Source: Paulownia fortunei
Taxonomy: Eukaryota; Streptophyta; Magnoliopsida; Lamiales; Paulowniaceae
DNA length: 64,000 bases
NCBI GenBank assembly: GCA_019321725.1
Contig: CM033107.1
Coordinates: forward strand, 26,279,445-26,343,444
Direction: 5' to 3'
Part shown: piece by piece, positions 10,616 through 24,800 of the stretch
Layout of the letters: every line of letters begins with the position of its first letter
Position numbering within the stretch: the first letter of the stretch is position 1
The notes under the pieces: model-generated
Seen by the model: only the letters and a program-made list of their open reading frames with translations
The model's database searches: none
What the model was told of the DNA's origin: nothing
Made by a program: the position numbers and the translations under genes

Positions 10616-13600
10616 CTAACTGAAAGGCCCATGTGACAGTAGCTTCTTTAGTGTTTCATATGTCATGAAAACAATCCCTACACTTGGAACAACCTTGTAG
10701 TACTCCGGCATAATCCCTCTATACAAACCACGCAATCCTTCCGTGCGAATAATTTGCCCAAACGTTCCAAACAACCCCATATTATACACTCGGGCTCGAC
10801 CAGCAGCACCTTCCAATTGCATTCTTCGCCTCACAAGGTCCAAAGGGAATGTTGCTGCAACAAACAAGGATGTAAACAAACAAGAGTACATCATGTATTG
10901 CTTGTGGGCAGCCAATTTAATTGAATCATATTTCAAATGCAAAATCTGACAAAGAAATCTTCTAGCACAAAAATTAAAAAATTATAGATTGTTGACCATT
11001 AAGCTCTTCATGCTCATGTGCTCAAAGTTGTATCTAGCGTGTAATTTTACATTGACCTGAGCCAAACGATACAGGGCAAACGATGCTTTTACCACTTTCA
11101 CGCTGCAGCTAGTGTCTTAAAGTCCACATTCTATTATAGTAACCAAAACAGAATGTTCAGTCAGCAATTCAAATCCAATCAAGCACTCAGTATCAAGCCA
11201 CTGCTATTCTTTTTGCATGAAAAACTAACTGTAACTTAAATTAGAAGAAAGGGGGATTAGGCGAGCAAATAGAAAACAAATTTTGCTTTACTAGAGAATC
11301 CCATTATTGTTAAGACTTCCCAATGGTAAACAGCACCCTTCAGGTACCATGGTTAGGAACAGGTTACTCAATACTAGTAAAAACAGAAACAGAACCATAT
11401 GAATTATTAATGTTTAGGTATATCAGAGCGTTAAAGATATCTTTCAAGTTCTAAGTTTAAATTGTACAGATACTCATCATGACTTAGGGCACACCCACCT
11501 GTTGATGATGCAATGCCAGAAAGACTGCCACAAGCGAGGCTAACCAAAACCGTAGAATCATTGGGCCTAATGAAAAAACAAAATGTTATTCTCAAGGACA
11601 TGAAGGAAAAATGAAGGAGATGCCATAATTATTAAATACAGTGCATCAACTACAGTGTTTTTCTCACCTTTGAGAATGCCAATGATATCTCAAACTCTCA
11701 TAAACTGAAAAGCTTATAGCTATGCTGGGTCCAACACCCTGCAACCCCAATAAAGAAAATAAAATGAAATGAAAATACTAAAAAGGAAAGCTTGAATGAT
11801 GGTGCCTAGTTTAGAGAACCCTAGTTTTGAAGAAAGAAAAATTACCAATAATGTTGCCCCCAGCCCTTTGTACAGGCCAAGGAAACCTTCATCTCTGCAT
11901 ATGGTATGAAGTGAATGCCTTATGCCCTTATAGTATATTGCATTCCTCTACAAAGTTATACAGCAAACGAGTCAAAACTCGAAGTAATAAAAGATTCAAA
12001 TAGATGGACATAAAATGGATAAGTTCTCTACAGGGGCATATTGAGTACACCCACCCACCAAAAAGATTAAAAGAATTGAATATAGAAGCATAATTCCCTA
12101 AAAGAAGGAGAAGCCAACTGCCAATCAAAAAAAGGAATCCTGGCGAACCAAGTTCCTTCACAAATCTAATGGGACTTTTGATAGTCATTTGAGGTCTTGC
12201 AATATTTCCTGCATTTTTCTTCATTTATCTTACCTAGGTTGGGCTTCTGTCTTCTTTGTTGTTCTCTTTACTTCTTGTTCTACTAATTATTTAGGATGGG
12301 AGTAAGGTATGGGTATAGTAAGTAACTTAATGGGCATAACTACAAGTAATAGAAAACTGCCTCAGCAGTCCCTCATTGGGAATGATCAAATATCCTGTTA
12401 CTCCAACACGGAGTCAGAGGAAATGACTGAATGTGAACATCTTGTGCTTCTGTTTAATAGTATACTATTACTGTACTTGTGCTGCGAGCCGTGTCCTGAT
12501 AAGATCCAATGGATATGTGGCAGAAGCAGCAGTTATTCCTGCCAAGCCACCACCTACAAAATGCACAAAAATATCTGCACTTGCATTCCCCCATGTCCAT
12601 CAAGGCCAGGAATTGATTTTAAAATCTGCAACAGATTTTAATATAAGTAAAAGGGCCACACATGGAAAGGTTCATAATAAGTGTACTGAGCATTAACTGC
12701 AATAAAATTGTTATGCACATCTTATAAGTACTCACTCTCTTGTACTGTTCATAAGCATAAAAATTGACTGAAGAATAAGGAAGACGATGAGCAACTGTAA
12801 CCAAATTCCCTTTCCAGAAAGCTCTAAAACCTTCTTCATTGACTATACGTAATGCCTCACACCAGATACTAGGCTTACTCATCACTGCAACATCTGAGTG
12901 CATGCCCTGTAACTGAAAAGGAAGACAAATTTCAAGTTAACAAAAACAGGAAGGAAAAACTCCAGGAAAAAATAAAACCAGCTAACAGTTAGCAGATTAT
13001 AATTTATGACAGGCTTTATAATTTGCAGCTAAGAATACATTTGCAAACTTTGCCAAACGCAACCAATTCCAGCTATATAATACTAACAATATTTGTACGA
13101 TTTTAAAATAGAATTCAAGATTAATATCGGTAGTATTTTCATAATTTTGGCAACCCAAATTCAATCAACATATAGAACCAGACTCTTTAAAGTCTTTAAA
13201 CACAAAAGTACACACCAATTTCCCCAAACTAAGATCCATAAGGTTCCATATTTCCTTTTTTTAAAAAAAAAAATCCCTTCAAATTGCTTACCTAATTACA
13301 ATCGCTCTAAACAAAAGACAACCAAAAAGACAAAGCAGCGAAAGGAAATAAGGTAATTTGATCAAGCAGCCTTCTGAAAAACAAAAATAAGAACCTTAGA
13401 ACTGCGACAAAGTTTCAAAGATTCATTTAGCTAGCATCAGAACGCTATGTTTGCACCTTAGATTCAAATGAAGAAGAAATATATGGATAAATTCCTTCTT
13501 TTCATTTTTAGAGGAAAACACGAAGTAAAGCTTGTGCAAATGACACTTTAGTTAATTTACGAGACATCTTTTAAATATATAAATCTACTTCATTCAATTT

Positions 13601-14004
13601 TTTTCATAATACTCAGCCGTGTAAAAAACTTAAAACAGATACTTGCTTTGCCGAAAATAAAAAGTGATGGGATTTGTGTTTTTTTGGTGATATTGCTTAT
13701 CCTTCTCAGTTTCTTTCAAGCGAGCGTGATCAGAAAAAGAGGAGCAACATTGGTGCAGGAAAAAAAAAAGAGAAGAAGAAGAAGAAAAAGGAATTAAAAC
13801 CTGAAAGAGAATGGTGAGTCGCGCTAGTGGAGCAGTACAAGTCTTGCTGAAAGCCCCGGCAATGCCGCCGGCGAGAAGCTGCGGCACGGTGCCAATCTGC
13901 GATATTTGCGGCTGCTGCTGCGAGGGTTGCGGCGGCCGTGAGTGGTGGTGATGGAGAAGCTTCCTCGTGGCAGAACCGCTGTCCACCCCTCCTCTAGCTT
14001 CCAT
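10616..14004 (-). CDS. Mitochondrial substrate carrier (SLC25 family), seven exons, with a one-base frameshift in exon 3
   Basis: The exons on the minus strand are 14004-13801, 12912-12736, 12625-12477, 11947-11846, 11738-11668, 11566-11499 and 10854-10616, all with GT/AG junctions in agreeing phase. The product would be an inner mitochondrial membrane transporter with three repeats, whose signatures are CTAPLARLTI (degenerate first repeat), TYPLDLIRTR and TFPLDLVRRR. The Q/H-rich N terminus followed by QIGTVPQLLAGGIAGAFSKT matches Arabidopsis At3g53940/At2g37890, relatives of adenine-nucleotide and CoA carriers; the substrate is not certain. Oddity: exon 3 has 149 bases, one short of phase. 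Its first part reads ILKSIPGLDGHGG and its second ADIFVHFVGGG in another frame, so one base is missing near 12582-12590, beside a run of five G. With that base the product would be about 336 aa, normal for the family. This is either a pseudogene/null allele or an assembly error. Confidence 0.88.
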
Positions 14005-17000
14005 TAATTAAGGCAATAAAATTGTTAATCAATTTCTCCCCAGTCCACTCCTAAATTAAGGTTATTGATCGCCCAAAATCTTCAGAATTCTACTGTATCA
14101 TTGGGTTTGGGATATTTGAGATGGAAATTAACAGAGGCCAGCACGTTAATGTCTTGATTTCAGGATTTGGGGTCGGTGAGAATAAACCCTATGGAAAACC
14201 CTAACAAGGGGAAGGTTTAAAGTTGTCTGATTCTGAGGAATATTACTTTGTTGGTTTAAAATTTAGGCCGAAGTGGAAAAGAGCGCTGCTGACGACGTGA
14301 TTGACGCTTTCATGTTGTGACCAATAAATCCCCAATTAGAAATTTATTAGAAAGTGTACAATTGATACAAATTTTGTTTTCATATGTATGTAATAAATTT
14401 CATTACAATTTAGTACTTATTTTTGACATTATTATTCATATTACTAAATGATAAAAGTTTGCAGTTATATTATGATTCAATTTAATAAGACTAGTTAAAA
14501 ATGATTTTCATGAAAATTTTGTGAATAGTTTTCTAAAAAAAGTATTTTAGATATCTAACTTTAAAATCCTCCGTGTAATTTATATATTTTCGATTCTAAC
14601 TGTTCTAGCCAAACAAAAAGATCAATGCATAAAAATAACATCTTGTTATCCACATGATATGCATGTTTTTCGTTTCTTTCTATTGTCATTGTTTTGTTTT
14701 TTTTTTAAGTTGAATAAAGTACTATTATTATTGTTGCTTAATCATGGTATAAGTCCTAACCAACAGTGAAAATGTGACAAAAGATGGTACGAGGAAAAAA
14801 AATAAAAACTTGTTTTCCATTTTAGAGTTCAATATTTGGGGCTTAAGCGACATACACATGCTTGTATATTTCTTCTTCTTCTTGATTGCATATTTAAAAA
14901 GTTTATGGGGAATGCAAACAGACAGTCTGGGCCCGAATGAAAACCAAACAAAATAGACCAACTGATATAGAAGCCCAACTCAATGAAGAATTACTAATCA
15001 ACCCACAGGCCCATTATGCATTTTATAACCCAGCTCCTTATCTTCACGCTCTTAACTTGAAGTCCGATGATATGGGCTTTTTAATAATTTAGTATAAAAA
15101 AAAATAAAATAATAATTAGATGCCATAACAATAAAATGTTTAATTTTTATAATAAATCATGACCCTTGTCCACGCTTTTTGAAAAAAGAATCCAGAAATA
15201 AAAAGCATGCATTGGCGTAGACACAATCCACGCTTTATTACTTGGTCTGTTTTTTTTCTTTTTAATTCACACTTTTTTTTAATATAAATGAAAAAAACGT
15301 GCATTACATCTACAATTTTAGATAGGTGGAAAAAAAATAAAAAAAAATCAGCATGATAAAAATTTTGGATTCAATAATTCGGAATAAACTTAGGTCCATA
15401 AAAAATTTATCGGGTTTAATCTTGAGTTATGAAAAATAACCCCATATCCACTCTGTTGTCGTAGTACTGGAGACTCATGATTCCGTTTGATTTTTTGACC
15501 TGTTCAGATTTTAAAACATCTGTCTGAGTTACCTCAATCTTGCTCTGGAGGGGCAGAATTGTCAAATAAACCATCCTGGGGACTGTTGACAAATGAAGCA
15601 GCAGCATGAAACGTCATTCTTGTATCAGGCTCGGAAATTCCTTTGAAAAATTTGCCTTTGATTGTACGTTGGTGTGTAAGAGTTTCGCTGCTCGTGAAAG
15701 TGATAGCCTATTACTAGCATGGACTGTATCGCGCCTTTACTGATAGTTGCGTGGCAGCAGAGTACAACTTTAATGATCAGCGTTGAATAATCATACGGCT
15801 CACAGTTGTAAGTTTATTGTTTCATTTCATGTATCAATAATTAAGAATAACTTGAAATTTTATATAGAATAGTGTTACATTTACTTTTGATTTTCAAACG
15901 ACGCTGACAAAATTTTGCAAAAATTAAGAATAACTTTGAAATTTTATACAAAATAGTATCACATTTAATTTTTATCTTGTCTTTTTACAGATGATGATGA
16001 TAAAGTCTTGCGCCATTTATTCTTAATGTAATTGTTTTTATTGTGCTTAAATGTGCCTTCTAGAGTTGAATAAAACTCACATTTCGATTTTTTAAAAATG
16101 GAGATTTTTTAAAACTCTATTTTTTAATATTTAGATTTTTTAAAATGATTAAAGAAATTTGGAGAACTCATTTTCGAACCTTAAGAAATAAAGAATAAAT
16201 TTTCAAAACATGCAAAATGCGAGAACGGTTTTTATACTTGAAACGTGATTTTCTTAAATTTAAATGAATTAGAATTCTTTTGTTCTAACTCGAAAATGAA
16301 TAGGATTTTTGATACGGAAATCACCTTTTTCTAATGAAAGTGACGAACTAAATAACTGCGGAGGTGGAGAGTTGATCGGTCACGAATTTGGTTAGTTGCT
16401 AACTGCATCACGAACTAAAATTACAGTATCGAGGTGTTTAAATCGGTAAGATAAATAGATAAATTAAATAAAAAAGTTATAAAATGTTTAAAACTTAATC
16501 AATTATGTATTTTTTAATTATGAAATAAGAGGTATATATTGTGAGCGAATGAAGTCTTCGTGAGTTAATGGGCTTACCCATTGGATGATTTTCTTTTAAT
16601 ATTTTACTTCTCAATCTACTTTTTAAGCCCATACTAATTCATATCAATTTATTTGGGTTAGGGTTATCAATTTTCATAAATTTACTAATTTTAACTGGAC
16701 TCTTACACAATATATATATATATATATAAAGTACAATTTCAATTGAAAAAGTGATTTCCTTTACTCTAACTAGAATAAATAATGTTTTGTTTAGTTAAAT
16801 TTTCATAATTGCATTTTTCTTCTTAAAAAAAAAAAAATATGGTTGTCACTTATACTTTTTAAAAAAAAAGTATTTTATTTTTTAAAAATTACAATCATTC
16901 ATTATAATATGTAAATAATCATATGTGATATTATACTCCTACTAACTGTAACAAAATAATATGAATAATATATTTGCAATTGAAAATATTTATTACTAAC

Positions 17001-18734
17001 TACAACAAAATAATATTAACAAGATATTTATATTAAAAAATATTTATCAAAATACATTATATATATTTTTTTCTAATAAAAAATATTTAAATTTATTTTC
17101 ATTCTCCGTGTATTTTTCAATTTACACTATCAAAATATATTATTTTAAAATATTTTTTTCAAAACAACAGAAAAATCATCAAACAAAGCAGAAGTATTCC
17201 TATGGGTCAATTGCCTCACCATTTTCAAGTGCCATGCCTGCAGGTGGAAAAAGATTTGCTAAAACTTTTAAAATTTGAAGTGCAAACCCTACTTGTAAAT
17301 GTCCATTTTGGGAGCGGGACCAAAATGAGTAACTGTTGCTTAGAAAAATCAATTATCTGTACCAGATTAATGTAAAAAAGCAGACCGCACAAAAGTAACC
17401 ACGTACCATGAACTTTGGTGAACAAATAGAGGATAATAACTAAATTACTATTTCCTATGTATGCTTGGATTGCCAGAGTTACAAATTAATAAGGATTATG
17501 CTGCTGAATTTACCCAATCCAAATGTATATTATTGTAAATAAGTAATAAAATAAAAAATAAATATCATTATTACGAGAATTATTAAATTATTAAATATTA
17601 AAATTATATTAACTTAATTTTATTTGAATAAATAAAAAAAATATTTATGATTACAAACTAAGTATGATTAAATTAACTAAAATCAAAATCAACTAATGAT
17701 AAATTTTAAAAATTTAAAAGTTTAGGTTATGATTTCACCATAATTAATTCGAATTGAATAATTTATTTCATTAATCTTAATTTAATTTTCAAGTGATAGT
17801 CGAAAATTCCTAAATTATCCACTAACCTCTTTCAATATCTAATAAAAATATCATCACTTGTTAACCCACTATATTCTTATATAAATTACAACAATCAATA
17901 ATTCATTAAGTTTCATGAATCTCAAATAAGACTATATAAACATGTAAGTATATTTTTATCTCACATACAATTTATGATTTTTACACATAAAACTAGACAC
18001 ATATATCACATTTTTTGTCAATATGATTAGCAATTCATTCAATTAGTGGCCAAATAATTGAAAGCATTAAAAATCATGTAAAAAACTCAACTTGAAAATT
18101 TAATCAATAATTGAATTGATACAAATATTCAAAACATCATAATCAGATTACATCACAACCCTAAAAAAATAAATTAGTTCATTATGATAAAAATAAATAA
18201 TAACATAACAATATGCATGAATATAATTAAAAAAAAGAAAGAGAAAAATAAAATAAAACTTGAAAAAGAATGAATTTATTCCCTTATAGATGTCTTTTTC
18301 ACAAATCATGAAAAAAAATCTCTTATCTTCTTCTTCTCTTCCTCTCTTTCTTGTTTATTAACTTGTTTTCATCTCTTTCCCTCTTTCCCTCTCTCCCTAA
18401 ATCTCAATTGGAGGCTTATAGATTACTTAAAATTTATGAGAGATACCCTAAAGAGGATCAAATGACCATTTTGCCCTTAAAATCATATCTAGAAGCACCT
18501 AGGCGCGAATTGATAGCACCTAGGCGCTACAGCTACTGTTCTGTTTTCGGGTCGATTTTTTTTTTAATTTAAATGTAGGTTGAATGTTGATTTTAATACA
18601 TCTAAGTAACATCTTCCTTCATCTACAAATTTGCACTAAAAACGATGATAAAACTCACAAAAATCTCAAAAATTAAGCAAAAAAATTAAGCAAATGATAA
18701 TTAATTAATGGATATAAAATTGACTCATCAGATT
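14005..18734. other. AT-rich intergenic DNA with decayed repeats
   Basis: No recognisable gene is seen. A (TA)n microsatellite lies near 16711-16729. Less AT-rich islands at about 15420-15790 and 17190-17430 carry only short frames without motifs. Around 18350-18570 there is a CT-rich stretch followed by two copies of a CACCTAGGCGC string, which looks like old transposon sequence. Confidence 0.4.
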
Positions 18735-19887
18735 ATATACATTTTACCTCTTTACTATTGATTTTATATTAAATATCTTTTTTTTATTAATAAAATATTT
18801 AAATACCCTCTTAAACCAATAAAATTTATATTAATGAACCAAAATACTCCTAAATTAAATAAATATTAAATTCACTTTATCCATCTATTATAAACTATAT
18901 AGTACTTTATTTCATCTATAATTAAATGTCAATCAATTTGATTCCAAATTTTATTCAACACTAATTTTTTTTAAATAAAGTAATCTTCAATTAAATTTAA
19001 AATAATTAATTAACCAAATACAATTTTAATATTATAAAGAAGACACAATAAATTTTAAAAAACTATGTCACATAAATTCTATTACTATCATTTTAGAGTC
19101 AATTAAAGTTATATTATTTAATGGTGTAAATAATTCTAATATGTAAGTTATGCGTGTGTAACTCAAATATATTAATGAATATAATTTTAATGTGTAGTTA
19201 TTTATATGTGAAAGGAAAATGAAAATTAGAAAATGAAAAATAAAAAAACTTTCAAGTGAAAAAAATAAAAATAAAAGTCTAAGAGATGCTTTCTAAAATA
19301 ATATATATAATAGTAATTTATGTGAGATATTTTTTTTAAATTTAATATGTCTTTTTTATAATTTGAATTTAATTACATATTAATTTATTTAATAAAAGTA
19401 GTATTAAGTAAAATTGAAATCAAATTAATTGACATTTGACGAATAAATTGAAATTAGATTGTTAATATGTTTGATCTACATATGCCCACTTTATAAAATA
19501 AAAATATTTATATCATTAAATGTTATTATCTAATTTGACCCAAAATTTTAATATTTACTTATTAAAGCAATATATAAATGGTAGTAATATAAATCTATGG
19601 GATATATTTTTTTTAAAAAAAATATCTTCCCTATACTAAATTCATATTTGATATTTATTTATTTTAGATTGAATTATAGGTTTATCCATTTAATAAAACT
19701 AGAGTTAAGTAAAATATAAGATCAAATTAATTGATATTTAATATTAGATGAGGCAAAATATGAGATTTAATATTTTATTTAGTTCCATCAATATATTTTT
19801 ATTGATTTAAGAGGGTATTTGAAAGTTTTATTAGTATAGGGGTATTTAATGCAAGATCAATAGTATAAGGGAATAAAATTTATTTAA
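18735..19887. mobile_element. Foldback element, about 1.15 kb, long imperfect inverted repeats
   Basis: The left arm (from about 18743) reads ACTATTGATTTTATATTAAA, then ATACCCTCTTAAACCAATAA. The right arm read in reverse complement (from about 19885) gives ACTATTGATCTTGCATTAAA, then ATACCCTCTTAAATCAATAA. The similarity continues inward through an AAATGTCAATCAATTTGAT/AAATATCAATTAATTTGAT pair, so the arms are at least 250 bases long. A second, direct copy of part of the right arm lies near 19300-19450. There is no coding capacity. It fits a non-autonomous foldback/MITE-like transposon. Confidence 0.6.
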
Positions 19888-21700
19888 CCCAATTAATGAA
19901 TATTAATTATTAGGAAAATTTAAATAATTTGAATACGATAGATATTCAAATGTAAATAAAGGTAGTTTTGAACAGTGAACATACACTATGAAAGTCATTT
20001 TTTTTAATATTTAATTGTCGTACTCAAACTATTAGATCTTTTTTCTTTTGGTTAAGTGACAGCAATATTTAAATATAGAAAGAAAAATAGTAATGAAAAC
20101 TAATGAAGTAATAACATAATTAGTACGTCCGGTGGCAGGTTACATTACTGTATTTAACAAATTATTACAGAATTATTGAGGTGGTATGAAAATCATGTTG
20201 ATGGAAAATGATACTTTGGTAAATACTAAAAATTTGATTTTAGAAAGTATTTTTTTTTTTAAATTAGCTTAATCATAGATAGTTTTCAACTCCTCACAGC
20301 TTTTATAAATACATTTTATATCATTAATTTTGGCAAAATATCAGAAACCTTTTCTTTCAATCAATCATTTCGTATTTCATTAGAAAAGTATAAACCTCGG
20401 AAGAAGTGATGGATACAGTATAAAGCTACTATTTGGCGGATAGAGTGTGGGGCGAAGGGCCGAACTCAGCCATATATTTCTCGCGTCCGCCATCGCACGT
20501 CACATACAGTACAGGTTTTAAGTAGGATTGATAATGAGTCGGCCTACATATAATTTATGTGGACCCAAAATTTAATTTATTAATATTTTTAAAAATTTAA
20601 ATTTAAATTTATTTTAATTCAAATTTTATTTATTTTATAATTTAAAATATTACAAATTCTATTTTTTAAAACAATATTATTAATTTTTTTCAAAAAAAAT
20701 CATAACAAATATATAGAATAAAATTTTTAAAAAATAAATTAAATAAATTAAATTTGAATTGGATCGAATTTAAAATAAAAAATTTAAAAATTAATTTAAA
20801 TTTCATTTATATTATTAAAATATGTCTTAAACAGGGCGAATTCGAATTTGAACAAGTTTCTTTGTCATCCTAATTTTAATTACCAATAGAAAATTATGAT
20901 AAAATATATTTATTCTTTATGCTCTTACTTTTGCTTAATTTCTGGAGAAAAAATATTACCTCGGGTATTGAAGTTCTTGACCTAAAATAATCGGATTTAT
21001 TGAACAATATTGTGGTTTTAAATTATCTGAAACTATTAAAATTTCCGAGCTTGGTAATCAAAATACCGAATTTATTTGATTACGTGATTGTGGCATGCCA
21101 AAGCCCATCACATATAATTTAAGAATATGTTTTTTTTTTTCTATTAAATGAAGACTTATGCATGAGTAATAAAATCAATATTATAGTTTGTGGAAGGAGG
21201 CACATCACATAAAACACTTTCTGGGGATCCATAAATTTATTAGCAAACAAAAAGAATTTTTTAGGTAATTATTTGTATTTCCATTTTGATATTATAATTT
21301 GTATTGTATTTTATTAATACACAATATGTATATATTTTAAAAAATAATTTATATATTAAACATGTGTGTATATAAAATGTATTACTATATGGAACACCGC
21401 AAAGAAAAAGAATGGCAGTTGGGAACTTGGCATACATGATACACCCCTATGCATATACATGCTAAATGAGTGAGTGAAAAAAGACAGACACAGTAGTTCC
21501 ACTGTTCAACGTCGGATCAGTATGGACTTTGTCTGCTAATAAACCTGCACCAGGAGAAAGATTAGGGGGTCTCTACCATCTGCAGTTTCAGAAAAAAAAT
21601 AAAAAGAAGAGATACTATATACTTACTATTCTACACTACCATCAATTTATCATGATAGCCTCTCATTCATCATCACCCCATCTCTTCCACTGTTTCTTTC
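19888..21700. other. AT-rich upstream region of the BEL1-like gene
   Basis: It contains an extremely A/T-rich patch (20560-20860) of short AAATTTAAAT-type repeats, probably TE-derived. No gene is seen. The proximal 400 bases before the homeobox gene are pyrimidine-rich and are likely promoter and leader. Confidence 0.4.
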
Positions 21701-21773
21701 TCAACCCTTTGAACTCCATATTCTTTTTCCTCCCATATATCCTTCTCTCTCTACACGTTATACATATATATAT

Positions 21774-21797
21774 ATGATTCCCTGTCTAGCACAGTAG
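21774..21797 (+). other. Seven-codon upstream ORF before the BEL1-like start
   Basis: ATG at 21774 is followed in frame by TAG at 21795-21797, eleven bases before the main ATG at 21809. If the leader includes it, as the CT-rich sequence upstream suggests, it could lower translation of the homeodomain protein. The transcription start is not known. Confidence 0.3.
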
Positions 21798-21808
21798 AAG
21801 TGGTACTC

Positions 21809-24800
21809 ATGGCTGAGGGATTTGAACCGTATCATGTACCACAACAAAGCAGAAGAGAGAAGCTGAGAGTGAACAACCCGCTAGTGTGCGTTGATAACCT
21901 CCAAGGTTGTGCAGCTTTAGTTCCTCTTTACGATCCATCACTCATCTCCACTGATTTGATCAACTGTGCTGCTGACCTGCATCGCCAAAGTTTCAGTCTT
22001 GGCACAAATACAAGCGCTGGTGTTAAAGAAGAGGGCATGAATTTGATGGGTTTTGTGGGAGGAATGGATATGATCAGTGCTGCTGCAACTTCTTCTTCAT
22101 CACCCACTAATCACATGTATGCGGATCCACAGTTATCTGTACATTTAAACCCTACTGCTATTCAAGATATTAATGGCAGCCCATATGTGTACGCCGTACC
22201 CCACAATTATAGAGGAGTTCTTGATCAGTCTTTTCACGGAAATGAAGTGGTGGTGTATAAGCCTGAGCCACTCTCAATAAGCCATCATGAGCCCAGTCGT
22301 AACTGCGGAGCAGCAAGTGGTCAAAGTTTGTCTTTGTCTTTATCTTCACACCACACTCACCAAAGTAATCTTCCTCTGGAGTTGAATCTGCAAAGATATG
22401 ACTCTTCAATGTTCAGTAATGACAAGATAAGTGGTGGGTATCTTGTTGCTGGCAATGGTGGTTCTACTTCAGTTGAATTGTCTAGGGGTTCAGTGCCTTT
22501 AGGACCCTTTACTGGATATGCTTCTGTGTTGAAGGGATCAAGATTTTTGAAGCCTGCACAGCAGTTGTTGGAAGAGCTTTGTGATGTGGGTAGGGGAATT
22601 TATTCAGAAAAAACTGCAGCCGACTCATCTTTGTTGGATCCTTCTCCATTGGAAAATTTGAGTGGAAATGTGGTTGTTGATGATTCACTGCCTGGCAGTG
22701 ATGGGGGTGAGCAAACTAGGAAGAAATCAAGGTTGCTATCAATGCTTGATGAGGTAACTTTACTAATTTCATCCTGTATTTACATGATTTTTATCTAATG
22801 AATTGTAATCTTAGTTTTTAAGACTTGCTCACTTGTCAAGCAAATGATTTTCATCTACAATATCTCTTGTCTGCATATCTGGTATTCTGTTCTTTCTAAT
22901 AGTATTAGATGCTATAAATGTAACCTTTTGAGTGAACTTTGTTGAATTAACTTGTTAAGATAGGTTCTCTAAAGGCTAGTCACCATTGGTGCTAGCTGCA
23001 TGCAACTTGTGGTGTTGCCTTATTTAGTGGTAGAAAAAGAATTTAACTTTGATCACGTGTCATATATATAATACTTTATGGCTTTGTCCAACTGAAATCC
23101 ATGTGATCTAGATTTTTGTATGATAGGCATAGAGGGTGCCAGCATTGCATTTCGAAAAGTAGTGTATTTTTGTGGGAATAGATGCATCACGATTGGTATC
23201 AGAAGCGCTGACAACCTAAGCGAAAAATCTAGTAGGTGATAATGCCACGAAATTTGGTTTGCATCTATGCTTAAAAGTTATTCTCTAAAGCATGTGTGTG
23301 GTAAGGATATAAGAGCTAAGACAGTTCTAAGTCTAATTAACAGTAAGCTGAAATATTTAATATCGGTCTTGGTGTTCTTTTTTTTCCCTCAAAGAAGTGG
23401 GAGAATAGGATTCTGTTGTCTCTCACTTCAACAAAAGTATATTACCTTATTTGACATTAGCATGCCTTTGAAGCCAAAGCAAGTAAAAGTAACATGCAGA
23501 CACCTATTGTAGATGGCTCTAGACGTGCAGTTCAGCTTACCAGTTTACCGCTGAAATTAGACTTTTTTGTAGAAGTGTGGGATTTAGTGGTCGAATACTC
23601 GAGTGCACTATACATGTTTTCATTGAGTAATGCAGTTTCCACATCTTTTTTTACTTCAAATTCATTTTCTATTGACTTAAGCAAATTGGTAAGACTTTTG
23701 AACAATTACCACTCTCAAGTCTTAAGTCATATCTTTGGTATATCTTATATCGATTTGCTACTATAACCAAGTTTTAGGTGAACATCGAATACTTATTTAA
23801 ACATACAAAAAAGCTTGACATTGCCTGTAATACTATTTGTGATGAGTTGCACTTGCTGTTAGTTGATATGCATCATTATGGTGATATCATGAGCTCACGA
23901 AATTAGGTTGTTGTGATCATTGTTGAGCAAGTGAGTGCTAAGACTTGCTATATTTTTTAATACAAGATTTAGGAGAGGTTGATGTTGTATGATATCTGAA
24001 AGTAAAATAAGCCTAATGGTGGGGGTGGGGGGGTATTATGCTTTAAAATTCTTTTCAGATGACTTAATTGATGCAAGGAAAGAAACAACTGGAACTAATG
24101 ACAGAAATCATGTTCTGGTAAAACTACAGTTCAGTTTTAAAATTAGTAGCTTTGCCACAAAAGCTGCGTCTATGTTGTAAATAAAATTGAGGCTTTCATA
24201 TGTGTAATGATATTTGTGATTGTTTCAGTGAGAAGCTGTATTGGACTTCTGTTTTGTCATCATCCTAGTACCATTATATTCTCAAAGATGACCCTACATT
24301 GGTAGTGAATTGTTCTATTGATGGTGGTGGTGGAGAGAGTATATTAACTATTACGCCGGTCATGGCGACGGATTGTTGCATTGAAGGAGCATGTGATGCT
24401 TGAAATTGATTGTTCTCAATTGGAAATGCAGGCAATGCTATTCATATGACAAGTGATGGTGGCAAGAAATGGAAGAAACAATTCCCTTTGAAAGGGAAGC
24501 TGAGGGTGGATTGTGGTAGGAGGAGATTATATTGTTTTGGGATGTTGGAATCATGGATATTGTTTTCAGTGGGTTGGGGGGTTTGGAGAAAATAATTCTG
24601 GATAAAATAGTTAGAAGTATATTATAAACTGAAGTTTCATAAAAAACATGTCTGCTATTCCTTTCTCTTGCATTTGTTCCTTGTGATCTTGGTTGCTGCT
24701 GCCCATATGATCGATGACACATTCGTGCAAAGTTGTTATATTTTTTTTTGTCTTCGCAAGCATGCTAAATTATGAAGGATCATTTTTTAATTCAATTATA

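Noticed and set aside
12309..12641. A 110-codon plus-strand frame
   Set aside because: It is the antisense shadow of carrier exon 3 and its flanking introns; the minus strand holds the conserved carrier motifs.
21529..21777. An 82-codon frame before the BEL1-like gene
   Set aside because: It begins without an ATG in the CT-rich leader and has no motif; it is not part of the homeodomain protein.
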